DNA of 64,000 nucleotides from Sarocladium kiliense (Eukaryota > Ascomycota > Sordariomycetes > Hypocreales > Sarocladiaceae), in NCBI GenBank assembly GCA_030734395.1, contig JAUZTG010000011.1:1-64000 (forward strand), read 5' to 3'. Position 1 is the first letter of the stretch. The number at the start of each line of letters is the position of its first letter. This document shows positions 46,166 to 57,950 of the stretch, one piece after another. The notes beneath the pieces were generated by a model that saw only the letters and a program-made list of their open reading frames with translations, had not been told where the DNA came from and did no database searches. The translations under genes were made by a program, and so were the position numbers.

Positions 46166-47960
46166 ATGGAACCCAAGGCCGATGGATCTAGCAAGCGAGA
46201 ACGCAAGCGACAGACGGATCGACTTGCCCAGCGAGAGCACCGGAAACGCCAGCGGCAGTACATCGAGAAGCTCGAGGACCAGCTAAATGTTCTACAATCC
46301 CGTGATCAATCCGAGGTGGTGCGGTTGGGCACATTGAACTTCCGCCTCAAGGCTGAGGTAGTTCGCTCCTGTTTTGTTGCACAATGTCCTTCTCTGCCAG
46401 TCACTGATTGATTACAGCTCGACCAGATGTATGCGCTTTGGGACGAAATGGAAGGCCTCTTTCAACGCCAGAAGGCTTTACGACGGGAGTCGGCCTTGAC
46501 GGAGGAGAAGAACTTGAGCAGCCTTAATCGGAAGAAGACCCTACCGAAAGATGGGTCAACAGATCTCCAGTCTGCTCAGCAGGAGTCGCCTCACGACCCA
46601 GGACTGGGAGAAGCACAGCAGGCATCTGCAGACAACTCCGAAGCGCACAAGATCTGGGACGCCCCAATGAGCATTCACTTTGAAGAGCCGCGCTCAGCAG
46701 CGCCAGCGACCGACCACTATGCTTTCTGTGATCCTGGCGAACTGGCTACACTTAGATCTGATGCAAACGTGCAACAAGAGTCAGCCGCTATGACTGGCAT
46801 TACACCACAGAGTGCTGACTTGATACTCCCGCAGGAGCCCCAAAAGAACACTGCAGGCGCCAATGAATCCGCGACACAGAGATTCCAAGACAACGAGCGA
46901 AGGGAATCAGCCTCTACTCAACCGGACCATCCAGCCATTTGCTCCCCACCAGCTTCTGGATCAAGTCTGGGACTCGACACAAGCCGACCAGAGGCGGGCG
47001 ATGCACATACATCCAGCTTCTCACCCTCCTCCTTTTTCCACTGGCCATACGAGGTCGATAGCCTCCCGATAGACAGTCATTTAATGCATTCGCCGTCCAT
47101 GCCCTTCCCACCTGTTATCACAGAAGCCGACGACCACAGAGACACGAGCCAAGATCACGAGGAAGCCAATCAAGCGGGAAGCGGACTTCACTTGGACTTG
47201 CAGTCATTTGATCTCTGGCTATTGCAGTACTCGAGTCGGTTCTCGCTATTCCCACGACCTCCCCTTTACCGTTCTCCTGCAGATGAGCAAATATACAGCA
47301 TCATCAGCCGTGCAAGTTCGGGCTCCAAACCTCCAGATCCCCCATCGCTGATGGACTTCTTGATCGATAACCCTGCGAATTCACTGTCGGTCGATTTGAA
47401 GGCTTTCCTGGCTCCGGTCAAACGAGCCAAAAGGACGGCTGAATATCTAGCAACATACTGGGTGCTTTATCTGCTTCTAAGAGTAACGTTCCACTTGAGT
47501 CATTACTACTTCAGTTATAGAGAGCTAATGTCTGCAGTGGTACACGTTACGAGATGAAGCATCATATTCAAGTCTTCCTGCGTGGTTACGGCCGACATCA
47601 CTTCAACTGGCTGTCGAGCATCCAATAGCTGCAGATGTTATTGCATGGTGAGCTGCAAAAGTTGCTACGGAACCAACGATCGCTCGGCTTGCTGACCATT
47701 ACAATCCTGCCCACAGGCCTGAAATCCGCGAAGGGCTCATATGCATGGGACAATCCGATGCGCAGGAGATTAGGAAAGTCGCAGAGGAGATTGGCAACCA
47801 TCTGACCGTGGATATTGACACGACATCATTAACATATGACAACGCGCACGAGGATATCTCGACGCAGGTCAAGGATATACGCCGGTGGAAATTAAGCAAG
47901 GCTTTCTTTGATGCCTACCCTCAATGGCGTGGGCTTTCGATCAACAAGCCGGTGTCTTAA
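46166..47960 (+). CDS. bZIP transcription factor with DUF3425
   Basis: Likely pathway regulator. Four exons (46166-46357, 46418-47482, 47538-47647, 47717-47960) give 536 residues. The basic region near residues 8-36 (KRERKRQTDRLAQREHRKRQ) continues into a short leucine-zipper-like helix (YIEKLEDQLNVLQSRD) that spans the first intron. The middle is Ser/Pro/Gln-rich. The C-terminal DUF3425 domain is restored by splicing: LLRWYTLRDEASYSSLPAWL, RPTSLQLAVEHP, then DVIAWPEIREGLI. bZIP-DUF3425 proteins often sit in or beside metabolic clusters. It is transcribed toward the acyl-CoA ligase. Confidence 0.88.
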
Positions 47961-48375
47961 TAGCCTGGGAGGGAGGGAGGGCGCGCGCACGTAGTTTGTA
48001 ATAGCTCCGAATCGGCACTGCATCACGCGTCAGCTAGCCTTGAACTGCGTGCATTCTTTCGTCTGCCTCATCCAGGGTGTCGAGCGGATTCAGCTTGCGT
48101 TCATGCTTCAACCACGCGGGCGAGAAGCTGACTCGACGAACTGAGTCAACATGCATCCCTAGCTGCAGAGGTGGCGGCCCGAGGTGTGGAGGGGAGGTAT
48201 GGGGGTGCGGAGCGTCTGGGGGGATCCTGTCTAGCCTCGGGGTTTGCAGGAGGCCGGCACAAGAGCGGCATCTGGGAGACAGACGATTAGAATAAAGAGC
48301 ATCAGAGGCAGGTTGGATGCATCCAGACTCAAACAATCAACGACGCAGCTGTTGGGTCTGCTTTCGAAGCCTGTC
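47961..48375. promoter_or_regulatory. Promoter of the acyl-CoA ligase
   Basis: 415 bp. It contains TGACTCG (48129-48135) followed seven bases later by TGAGTCA (48142-48148), bZIP-type half and full sites about 230 bp before the ATG. Confidence 0.55.
48129..48148. promoter_or_regulatory. Paired bZIP-type sites
   Basis: TGACTCG and TGAGTCA in tandem. The first is the complement of the CGAGTCA word found in the other cluster promoters; the second is the canonical AP-1/Gcn4-type site. Function is inferred. Confidence 0.5.
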
Positions 48376-50392
48376 ATGTCGACCTCGGGTCCCCCGCTGG
48401 AGCCTTGTAAGTCGAAATGAAAAGAAAGCATTGACTCTCGAACTAATTCACTTGCCACAGCTCACAGTGAGTCGACTGTATGGAATTGGTTATTCGAACG
48501 CCATGATTTTGCGCCGTCGAGCACTCGAGGCTTTTGCGACGCGACAAATGGCCAATCCTTGACTTACACAGACCTGCGCGATAGGGCTACGGCCGTATCG
48601 ACAGCCCTGTCCTCAGAGTTTGGAATAAGTCACAGAGACACGGTTGCTATTGTTAGCCGAAACTCAATTATATATCCTGTGGCGATGCTTGCAGCGAGCC
48701 GCCTCGGTGCTCGAGTTACTTGCTTGCCGACCGAATCGAGCCATGAAGACCTCGCATATTTCTTCACGGCTTCCAAATCGAGCCTTGTATTCGCTGACTC
48801 CGAGTCTTTGGAGCAAGTCAAGCTGGGAGCTAGGGCTTCAAGACTATCCGAGTCGCGTGTGATCCTCCTCGACAACGGCGAGCATGCGGAGACGACTACC
48901 TTGGGGGCTCTTCATAAGCAAGGCGCATCGAGTCCTTTTGCCTTCACCCGCGGCCCGCGATGTTCTTGGAAGCCACAAAAGGGGTCAGATTCAATCTGTG
49001 CGTTCCTGGCATTTACATCGGGAACTACTGGACGTCCAAAGGCTGTCAGTTCGTCCGCTATATATGCAAGCCGGGCAATCACTAACTCTCGACAGGTGAT
49101 GATCTCCCACAGCAATATCATTAGCCAGCTTCGTCAAGTATCCCAGATGACGCCAGCCCACAGACAGAATACTGTACTTGGTATTCTTCCGTTCTACCAC
49201 AGTAAGACGCCCGCATAACAAAGTCTTTCAGGCCAGGTTTAACACGAAGCGAACCATTTAGTAACGGGCCTGGTGCAGCTTCTCCATCTGCCGATCGTAC
49301 TAAGTCAAGATATGATCGTTATGCCAAAGTTTACCATGGAAGACATGCTTCGGACGATCGTCCAATACAAGTGTAACGAACTATGGCTCGTGCCTCGTAG
49401 GTGCCAAGTCAAGTAAATGGACCGTCCCTCTTTGCATGCTGATAAGAACCGACAGCGCTGCTCATTCGCCTTTTGCACGATCCCATTGCACAGAACTTCG
49501 ACCTCTCATGTGTCGACCAATTCGATACTGGAGCCGCTCCACTGACCGAGGAGGTCATCGGCCAGCTCGCCCAACGATTCCCCCAAGTCCGCATTCGGCA
49601 AGCTTGGGGCATGACTGAGACTACTGGCTGCCTGACGCTGACGCCCCCAGGGCTGATGACCTGGGCTCATGCAAACAAGGTAGGAAAGCTTGTACCGGGA
49701 ACGACTGTACGCATTGTCAACCCTGAGTCGGGATCTGACGTCCCCAAGGGAGACATCGGAGAGGTGAGAGGCACCTCTATAGACACTTCGAAGCCACATG
49801 TTCGTGCTGACAATTCGCGAAGATCTGGGCTCAAGGCCCGCAGGTCACAATGGGATACCTAGACCGACCACAAGAGACTGCGGAGACATATGGACAAGAT
49901 GGTTGGTTCAGAACAGGTGACTTGGGAGCCATCGATGAGGACGGCTTCATTACGATCCATGATCGCATCAAGGAGATGATCAAGGTATGTGTTCCTCTAC
50001 CAAATTATCTACGCTTCTATCTCGATTATAAGCTGACGAAAGTTCTTTAGGTCCGTGGACATGGCGTTGCACCCGCAGAGCTCGAAGACCTTCTCATGGG
50101 ACACCGAAGTGTCCGTGACGCAGCAGTCATTGGAATTCCACACTCATACTCCGGAGAGGTCCCACGAGCATACGTTGTGCTGAAGGACGAAGCACCAACT
50201 ACTGATATTGTGGAGCGCGAATTGATCAATCTCGTAAAGGAACGCAAAGCCAAACATAAGCAGCTCGCAGGCGGTATAGAGTTCACCCCAGCCATCCCGA
50301 AAAGTGCCGCAGGCAAGATACTACGTCGGCAGCTGAAGGAGCAGTGGAAGCAGTCGCTCGCCAAGCGTGGCTCTCCACTGGCAAAGTTGTAG
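48376..50392 (+). CDS. Peroxisomal acyl-CoA ligase (4CL-like AMP-binding)
   Basis: Adenylate-forming enzyme that activates a carboxylic acid to its CoA thioester with ATP. Seven exons (48376-48406, 48461-49044, 49096-49201, 49262-49396, 49456-49763, 49823-49984, 50051-50392) keep phase and give 555 residues. Motifs: FTSGTTGRPKAVMISHSN, with a 51-bp in-frame intron removed after KA; GWFRTGDLGAIDEDGFI; and a C-terminal catalytic Lys in PKSAAGKILRRQL. The last three residues are AKL, a canonical type-1 peroxisomal targeting signal. The layout is that of fungal 4-coumarate-CoA-ligase-like proteins; the acid is unknown. The gene ends 23 bp from the convergent SDR. Confidence 0.92.
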
Positions 50393-50415
50393 ATTCAATT
50401 CAATTTTATAGACTT

Positions 50416-51288
50416 CTAGCTTTCAGCATCGAAGTTGAACATATGTCGGGCCCCGCTGGGACACGAAGGCATAGTCTGTCCGCTAAGAAATGAGCTCCTA
50501 TGCCGAAGAAATTGCTGCGCTTGATCTTCATGTGTCCACACCCAGAATTTCCCGTCATAAGCTTGGCTCAGAATCTTCTCAGCGGCTTGATCAACCTCCA
50601 TCCCATGACTCTGAGCCATACTCGCCAGATACTGTTGATATCTCGAACGGCGATCGTCTTCATCCGCAGGCACATTGGAAGCCGTTTTCTCAAAGATCTC
50701 GGTTCGGAGAAGTCCTGGACAGGCACTTGACACGTGGATGTTCGGATGTTCGAATTGCAGTTCCAGGTAAAGCCCCTCAGTGAACGCTTGGATGGCGTGC
50801 TTCGTCATGAGGTAGGCCGTCTGGGTCGGAATACTAACGAAAGCTCCTATGCTGCAGATGTTGATGATCCAGCATTCTTCCTTCGAAGCGAGCATCCGGG
50901 GAAGAAATGCCCTGACCCCATGTACTACCCCGTGGATGTTCACGTTCAGAGTTGCCTCCCAGCGAGCCTTGGGCACTTCCCAGCAAAAACCCAAAGTTTC
51001 GATAGCAGCGTTGTTGATGAGTAGTCGCGGGTGTCCGTGCGTCTCGCAGACAAAATCCACGAACCTGTCCAGTGCATCTATATCAGAAACATCCAGATCG
51101 GCAGCATGTGCCTGCCCACCAGCCTCATTGATCTTGAGAGCTACCGCTTCAGCTTTGTGGAATGCAATGTCGGCGACGATGACTTTCATCCCTAGCAAGG
51201 CAACATGCCGAGCAAGTGCTGAGCCAAGCCCACCGCCTGCACCCGTGATTACTGCAAGGCCGCCTTTGAGTTTGTGTTGAGTTGACAT
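50416..51288 (-). CDS. Short-chain dehydrogenase/reductase
   Basis: Classical SDR of 290 residues in one exon. The cofactor motif TGAGGGLG lies near residues 15-22, then DLDVSD, the NNAA motif near residue 91, a catalytic Ser in NICSIGAF, and YLMTK holding the catalytic Tyr and Lys. An acidic residue (VADIAF) after the second strand favours NAD over NADP. A long C-terminal extension follows the core. In this setting it could oxidise a secondary alcohol to the ketone substrate of a BVMO, or act on a ring-cleavage product; this is inference. Confidence 0.88.
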   Translation of the reverse strand: MSTQHKLKGGLAVITGAGGGLGSALARHVALLGMKVIVADIAFHKAEAVALKINEAGGQAHAADLDVSDIDALDRFVDFVCETHGHPRLLINNAAIETLGFCWEVPKARWEATLNVNIHGVVHGVRAFLPRMLASKEECWIINICSIGAFVSIPTQTAYLMTKHAIQAFTEGLYLELQFEHPNIHVSSACPGLLRTEIFEKTASNVPADEDDRRSRYQQYLASMAQSHGMEVDQAAEKILSQAYDGKFWVWTHEDQAQQFLRHRSSFLSGQTMPSCPSGARHMFNFDAES

Positions 51289-51798
51289 GTTGCATGGAGA
51301 TCATAGAGGAGGCCGAGCTCCAGTAGCCTGCTCCTAGTGGCCGTTCTTGTATGCCCAGCCAGCGGCCGATGTAGGGCCACTGTGGCACGAGCTGAGTCAG
51401 TTCCTTGACTCAGAAGAACATCATCACAATGGGACATAATACGAGGGCTGTAACAATTATGCCATTGAGGTTGAAAAGTGGCCTGCGGAGTCGTTTTATC
51501 AAGTGATAGTTGGATCTAATGTGCTCGCATTGACATGGCTCTTCAAAACCCGATCAAGTGCAAGTCTAATTTACAAGATGAGTGCTGCCAAGGGACTGGA
51601 CATAGCCGAATGAGCCAACGTTGGTAAAATTGCTTCTGCATTAGCCTGGTGAATGTGTTGTCCAGCCTAGTCAGACTTCTTTCTCCTCTTCATCCAGCAC
51701 CGCGACCTCATGCAGCAGGAATCTGGAATCCAACTTCGGATTCAAGTCTGGGCAACCTTCTTAGCACAACCCCGCCAGAACTGCAAGGTGGAAAAAAG
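51289..51798. promoter_or_regulatory. Promoter of the first SDR, 3' flank of BVMO 1
   Basis: 510 bp. TGAGTCA at 51393-51399 and TGACTCA at 51406-51412 are two AP-1-type sites about 105-125 bp upstream of the SDR start on the minus strand. No gene is present. Confidence 0.55.
51393..51412. promoter_or_regulatory. Paired TGAGTCA / TGACTCA sites
   Basis: Two complementary AP-1/Gcn4-type heptamers separated by six bases, upstream of the minus-strand SDR. Confidence 0.5.
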
Positions 51799-53910
51799 CT
51801 ACTTACAGAATGTCAAGTCTTCTTTCCGACTTTCACGCTGTGAGCATCCATTGCCCATGAAGGCAAAAGGGTTTTCCTGAGGTAGATATCAGCAACTCGC
51901 ACAGTGTTTTCTCATGCACGAATGACTTCGTTCTTGCAGCTACTCACATTCACGTATTCGAAGTCGAAATCTTCCCACCGCGGTGTCTCGATCATTTCCA
52001 TGTAGTGAATGCTTGAACCTGGCCACACCGCTGTTACACGGCCTGTATGTCGGTCCTTGTCTAACGGTTGCGTGAGTTGTAAGTAAGCTTCTTGTTATAC
52101 TTTCGCTTCGGACCGGAAACTTACACCAGCTATTACACGAACCAGTCCAGACAAGCTCCTTGTGCGTTTCCTGGGTGTATTTGTTGAATGCATCTTGCAT
52201 GGACTTCTTGACCTCAAAAGTCTTAATCTGATCCCTCTGCATCTTGAGGAGAAACTGAATCATGTATTCGATGCTGCAGGATGTTAGTTACGCCGGGTAA
52301 ATAGTTGATTCGCTACTACTTACCTGGCTTCGATACATGGCACCAGAGAGCCGTTCGCGATCGGACAATTGGGTCCTAAAAGAGCTTTGATTTGTCAGTC
52401 AAATCCTTTATATGGTTTCGACTCTGCAGCCAAGAACTTACTGAAGTAGTTTGGCAGTCCTGCCACTCCCAGCCCGAGGTAACCCTGGGGCCCATCGTCT
52501 TTCCACAGCTCATCCAATGCTTTGCCGCCTCGACCAATCAGCTCAAAACGGACGAAGGACGTATTGAACCCTGTAGCGCAGATGATAGTATCTACTCGAT
52601 GCTCTTGTCCGTCGACGGTTTCGATGCCATCTTTCGTTATTCTGCGGATATCCGACCTGATCACATTGACGTTTGGCTCTTGAACAGCCTGCAAGTATGG
52701 CAGGCCGGGCGTAATGCGCCTGCAACCAAGCTCCCAATTCGGGATAAGCTTTTGTTGTAGCTCAGGTGAGTTGATGAATTCCCTCATTTTACTTTCAGCC
52801 CACTGCTGGCGTGTCAGTCCTCGTCACTTGTGAAGGCCCAAAGGGAGTAGCTCACCCGTCTTCCGTCAGCCTGCGCTTGCGAATCTTTGATACTGCCCGC
52901 AAAGTTCTCATTCATTTGTTGCTCAATTGCCTTCCTGAAAGCCAAGTAGTGGGGTTCATCTTTGGAGAACCGTTCAATGTCGCTCGTCGAGTCTGCGGAG
53001 GTCAGGATAAGATTATACAGACGAGGCGGTAACAAGCCAAGCCGGAGAGATGAGATTAACGTACAGGTCTGATTGTAGGTGGATGATTCAATGCCAAAGC
53101 CAACGGTCGGGAGAATATAGGTTGGTGACCTAACGTATAGGTCTAGATGGTGACACTGGGACTGCACGCTTGGCACCAGTTGTATGCCGCTGGCACCGCT
53201 ACCGATGACAGCTACAGACTTGTTTTTGATAGGGGTCGCTTTCTTCTGTGTAAATGGGTTAGTTCAGCTTCCAACAGAATAAGAAAAGTGACTCTCAAGT
53301 ACCCATGAAGCTGTGTGCACAAGTTCTCCTTCGAACTGGTGTAGGCCTTCGATGTCAGGCCATGCCCAATTATTGAGGATTCCACCGGCATTGATGAGAA
53401 CGTCGGCTGTATATTCAACTTCTCCTGTTGTGTTGCCGTTCGGTACCGAGGCGGAGTGCCTGATCCGAACTTTCCATTGCGAAGCGGTCTCATCCCACCG
53501 AGCGCCGACGACAGTGGAGGAAAAGTCAATCAACTCGTGAAGATTGTATTTTCTGGCGACAGAGATGAAGTAGTCACCGATCTCTTCCGCAGGCGCAAAA
53601 CTAGGATTCAGGCCAAGTCAGCGTCTGGACAACCACAAGTTCCGATGCGTCCAACATACTGTCTCGACCAGTCTTTCTTGGGCTCGAAGGTGTACTGGTA
53701 TGCATGACTAGCAATGTCACACGCTGCGCCGGGGTATCTCGTCTCGAACCAGGTCCCACCGACTTCGGGATTCTTCTCGAAACATTGGAACGTGATATTC
53801 GAGACATTCTTCAAAGCGATGAGGGTTGCGATACCTGACGGCCCTGCACCGATCACGACGACGTGCAGTGGTCGTCGCGTCCGGTCATGTAAGGGGTGTT
53901 TGGGGACCAT
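51799..53910 (-). CDS. Baeyer-Villiger monooxygenase 1 (type I, FAD/NADPH)
   Basis: Flavoprotein inserting oxygen next to a carbonyl to make an ester or lactone. Nine exons (53910-53660, 53600-53303, 53245-53065, 52992-52856, 52802-52442, 52375-52324, 52273-52125, 52060-51948, 51876-51799) join with every phase kept, giving 539 residues. The first Rossmann motif is GAGPSG near residue 21. A GGTW block is followed by the BVMO fingerprint FEGELVHTASW (about 173-183), matching FxGxxxHxxxW. The second Rossmann motif is GSGASG. ICATGFNTSF, GPQGYLGLGVAGLPN, SWYK and NPFAFMGNG follow the fungal BVMO pattern. An upstream in-frame ATG exists at 53961, but 53910 precedes the FAD fold more tightly. Substrate is unknown. 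Confidence 0.9.
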
Positions 53911-54431
53911 TGCTGAGACAACCAGTAGATAATAGAGCAGCGAATGTCGGGGTTCGCGCAAAAAAGGGATTGGGGGATCTGTTATCTGCTCTCAGCAACC
54001 AGTTGCCTAGGGGTTTGAGTTTCCAGGAAGTTGGCGCGCGGGGTATCAGCCTCAGCTGCGTGCCCAGGCTATCCTCGAGTTGTCGAAGCTCTAATAGCAA
54101 TGATGCGAAATAGTTGATTCGGGGATCGGGGATGCCCCACAGATCCTGGAGGGCCGAGTCAGCTCGCCGAGTCAGCCGTGTGCTCCGGGACCGGCTTACA
54201 CGGCCGGCCCTTGATCGGGTTGTCCGGGCTTCGGGGGGGGGGGCAAATGCGGAGTCAGTAACTAATGAGTAAGTCCTGGCTGGCCTGCTGAGCCCCGGGG
54301 TCTGTAACAGTTTCGGCTCCGGCTACAAGTCCCGACTGATAGATAATAGCCATGGATGCTGCCTACAGTACAATGCGCCGCGTAACGATTTCCGCCCAGT
54401 CTCGAGTTGGGCCAAAGCCACAGCCACAGCC
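53911..54431. promoter_or_regulatory. Divergent promoter, BVMO 1 / Zn-less regulator
   Basis: 521 bp shared by two divergent genes. It contains CCGAGTCAGC twice in direct orientation (54154-54163 and 54167-54176) and a run of 11 G at 54233-54243. Confidence 0.6.
54154..54177 (+). promoter_or_regulatory. Tandem CCGAGTCAGC motif
   Basis: Two copies of CCGAGTCAGC with 13-bp periodicity. The first, extended to CCGAGTCAGCTCGC, is identical to 58267-58280 in the next divergent promoter. It contains the CGAGTCA bZIP-like core. Confidence 0.6.
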
Positions 54432-56072
54432 ATGGACAGGACACTCGTTGCAACGACGTGGGTTGAGCCGCAGAGCTCCGAGACGCTTGCAGGCACATGC
54501 ATTCAAGCGTACCTAGACCATGTCTACTTCGATCTACCCGTCCTCGATATAGCTCACATCTTCGCTGCCGTGCGCTCCACTGGTGCCCCCTTTGACCCTG
54601 GGAGCTTGCGACACCATGCCTTGATTGCCAGTGCCATGCCCTGGCTGAGCTCTGCGTTTCTGGAAAAGCAGGGAATCCCAACCCGCCAGGCAGGGCTGGA
54701 AGCAGTAATTGCAGACTTCGAGGTAAGACCAATGCGCCAGACAGCCAAGCCAAAAGCCAAGCCTCTGACTCTCTGACAGGCAGAACGGCAAAGATCAACA
54801 GACACAGATCCCGTCATCGCAATCCAAGCACTGCTGTTGATTATACATGCAGCACGGCAGCTCAAAACGAGAGAACTCCATCTGAAGTGTTCAAAATGGC
54901 TGCGAGAGGCTATACGGATGCTTGCCGCCTTGTTCCGAGGCAAAGGTAGAGCCACGAGCGAAAACCTGGATGCACAGGCTCAGCGCCGGTTGTATAAGCG
55001 ACTGTGGTGGTGCACCTTCATCACAGAGCAGGCTCATTACCTCAAGTCAACATTAGAGATCGAGAGGGCTCCAAAGCTTCCCATCTCATTCGCCCTCAAT
55101 CTTCGCCAAGCCGAGGCCATGTTCGCGCGGGATTTGGACTTTACCGTCCAAAACTGTCCAGGCTATGTTATTCCAGGATACTGGACCCGGCTCCAGCGAG
55201 CAATGTCCTTCATACAGCGCTCGAAACTATGGGCACAGCTTGCAACTCTTTTGAGTCAAGCACCAGAATCTTTACACCATCCAAATCGACAGCCAGCTGT
55301 AAGCAGTGGCTATTTGAGTCACTGTAATCTCTTTTGGAGAATGCATGATCTTGGGGACTCGATACAGCTCCTACCAGATATGTCCCAAGAGGATCCTGAT
55401 GCTGAAGACGACCCTGAGACTGAAGGGTTGTATCTTCAACAGGCTGAGACGGTGATGACCTACTGTCAGATCATGGTCATGTTGTCACGGCTGAAGATCC
55501 AGACGGTATCTAGGGAGGAGGCGTGTATCTGGGCTGTCCTCCACCAGGAAAGGCTCACTCAGGTGATCCAAGCTATGCTGAGATCTGGCCGACGATTCAC
55601 ACTTGGCGATAGCTCTGGAGCAAGAACCTTCACATCAAACACTTTCTTCCAAACCCTCATGGCCACTGCAAAGCTATTGATCATACCAAGTCGAACCGAG
55701 GCAACCGAACTTCATATGCACTTCACAGCTAGAACCAAGACTGAAGTTCGAAGCCTTCTCAGCCTTGCTTTAGCAGCGAACAAGGTGCACTGGCTACGAC
55801 CAACTTCCACATGCCTGAGTAGTAGATGTGCGAACACTCCTATGCTGATAGATGATGCTGAAGATGTATCATCACCCGAGTCCCCACAAGACGATCGACT
55901 TCCAGACATTCATGAGCTTCTTGGGTTTCCAGCACCATCAATCCCAAAGATCTTGACTATAGAGCATGAACAGCAGAGCCTGCTGGAGAATTTTGAGGAC
56001 ATGTGGAACAGCCCAATAACAGTGTTGCGGGATTTGGGCACAGGAGTTGCGGTCATAGAACACTTCAAATAG
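54432..56072 (+). CDS. Fungal-specific transcription factor domain protein lacking a zinc cluster
   Basis: Two exons (54432-54722, 54780-56072) give 527 residues. The sequence matches the middle homology region of Zn2Cys6 regulators: YLDHVYFDLPVLDIAHIFAA near the start, LRHHALIASAMPWLSSAFL, then RLYKRLWWCTFITEQAHYL, with a Leu-rich helical remainder (LLSLALAANKVHWL). No CxxC...C zinc cluster precedes it in frame, and none is visible in the 520 bp upstream. It may be a co-regulator, or a factor that binds DNA through a partner such as the cluster bZIP. It could also be a decayed Zn2Cys6 gene, though the frame is intact. Confidence 0.75.
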
Positions 56073-56204
56073 AATTCGAATATCCATTGTACAATATTCA
56101 TTGAGGATAAGAATATGATATCACGAGTATGATCTTGATGATTGGGTACCTTGCACTATGGCCGCTCTCCGAACCTTTGTACATGTTCATTCTCAGTTGA
56201 CAGC

Positions 56205-57950
56205 CTACTGATCCTCAGATTGTAGGCGGTGCTTATGGAAGTGTCGCGGTTTGATCTTAGCCATGTATAGCTCATCAAGCTCGTTCGCCGTGCGATCCTT
56301 TGTCTCAGGGAGATAGAACCAACATCCGAGGAAGCCAATGAAGGTTGTGGCACCAAAGATGAAGCCAACCTTGCCACCGAGATTCCCAGCATCTGGGTTG
56401 AACATGTACGGGAAGACAAACCCCACAAGCCATTGTACGACACAGAGCACGAGATTCGACAGACCCTGTGTGCGCGACCGCAACCGAAACGAAGGAATTT
56501 CAGCTGCAACAGTCCAGGCAACCGTTCCGAGGGTGATTTGGTACGTGAAACCCTGTCGAGATCCAGTCAGCCAAGTGATTCGTAGGTGTTATCAGGAGGT
56601 TGCAAGCCTATAGACAATGTACTTACCCAGATGAACATGAACGCAATGGTGACGAGAATGGCTGGCTGTTGTCCAGAGGTCGAAGCTCCACCAATGATGA
56701 GAAGAGTCAGCGCGCATAGGAACTGACCCCAGACAATCAGGGAACGACGGCCGATGACAGTCAGGAGAGGCCAAGACAGGATGTTGGCGACAAACATGCT
56801 GCAGTTGTTCAGCATGCCCAGGAGGAATGACTTTTCCGCTCCATATCCGGCGAGCTGGTAGTAGTAAGACTGGTAACCGAGTACGAAGACAATACCTGAA
56901 AGATATTGACAGCCGTAGATGAACATGCAGATCAGAGTGCGAGCTCTGTCTACGGGAGCGAAGCAGGCGGCATAGGTGAGGTTGCTGTTTTCCGTGCGAC
57001 TCTCCCTCTCTTTGCGAATCGAGACCTGAATAGAGGTCAAGATGCTACTGCGATCAATTGCAGGAGTCTCGCCATGCAGACGCTTCAAGGCCTTCTCCGC
57101 CTCCTTCATTCGCTCCATCCTCACGAGCCAGACCGGGGATTCCGGCCAGAACCATACTGTCAGGATGACGATGGCTGGAATGATCCACTGGCAGACAAAG
57201 GGAATAACGTATGCGCTGGCAGTGTTCATGGGACCAAGCTTGTAGATGATGCCGGTAAAGAGAAGCGTGCCAGAGAATTGGACGAAGTTTGTCATGGCCG
57301 TAAGCCAACCACGGAGTTTAAGAGGTGCTACTTCTGAGGCATACAGTGGCCCGAGAATGAGCCAAGCGCCAATCGAGAAGCCGTTGATACCCTTGCCTAC
57401 TGTAAGAATCGGCAGGGATCCATTGTATGTCGAGACATATTGGATAGCGACTCCGACTATAGAGATGGCACAGAAGATAGCGTTGGTGTAGCGGCGTCCG
57501 ATCCGATCAGAGATCCAGCCAGTTGCAATGGCACCCACGATGGCTGTCAGTTGCGAGACACCTCCGTAGATGCTCTGCCAGGTAGCGGGAATGATGTAGA
57601 TGGCTGTATCTGCTTCACCGAACAGCTTGCCATAGTCCTCCCTAAAAGAGAGCAATAGTCAGCTCGAGTGCCACCAGAGTTGTCACAGGCAGTCCATACC
57701 TGAACTTGGGGATCGCCAGGAGATTGCCGGCAATAATACCGTCAATGCCATAGCCAAAGACGACTAGTTGGCCATAGAGAATCCAAAGAGTGCTGCGCCA
57801 GAAGATGGCAAAGGTCTTAAAGAAACTGAGGCTCTTTTCGTACTCAGCCTGGCGCTCCATGACCTCCTCATCGGTGAGTGTCTGTCCCATGTTGTCCTTC
57901 TCAACATGCTCTGTAGTGAATTCAGGCTTTTCTGAGTTGTAGTTGGCCAT
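56205..57950 (-). CDS. MFS sugar-porter-type transporter
   Basis: Proton-coupled transporter of the sugar porter family with 12 membrane helices; similar fungal proteins carry maltose-like glycosides. Three exons (57950-57700, 57641-56627, 56552-56205) encode 537 residues. Motifs: DRIGRR between TM2 and TM3, PESPVWLVRMER after TM6, GRRSL after TM8, and PETKDRTANELDELY at the C-terminus, the usual PETKGRTLEE signature with changes. A 40-residue acidic N-terminal tail (TEHVEKDNMGQTLTDEE) is typical of alpha-glucoside permeases. In the cluster it may import a glycoside or the pathway substrate. Confidence 0.9.

Noticed and set aside
54233..54243. Run of 11 G in the BVMO 1 promoter
   Set aside because: A simple homopolymer; could also be a sequencing-length artefact. 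No further G-tracts form a clear quadruplex pattern nearby.
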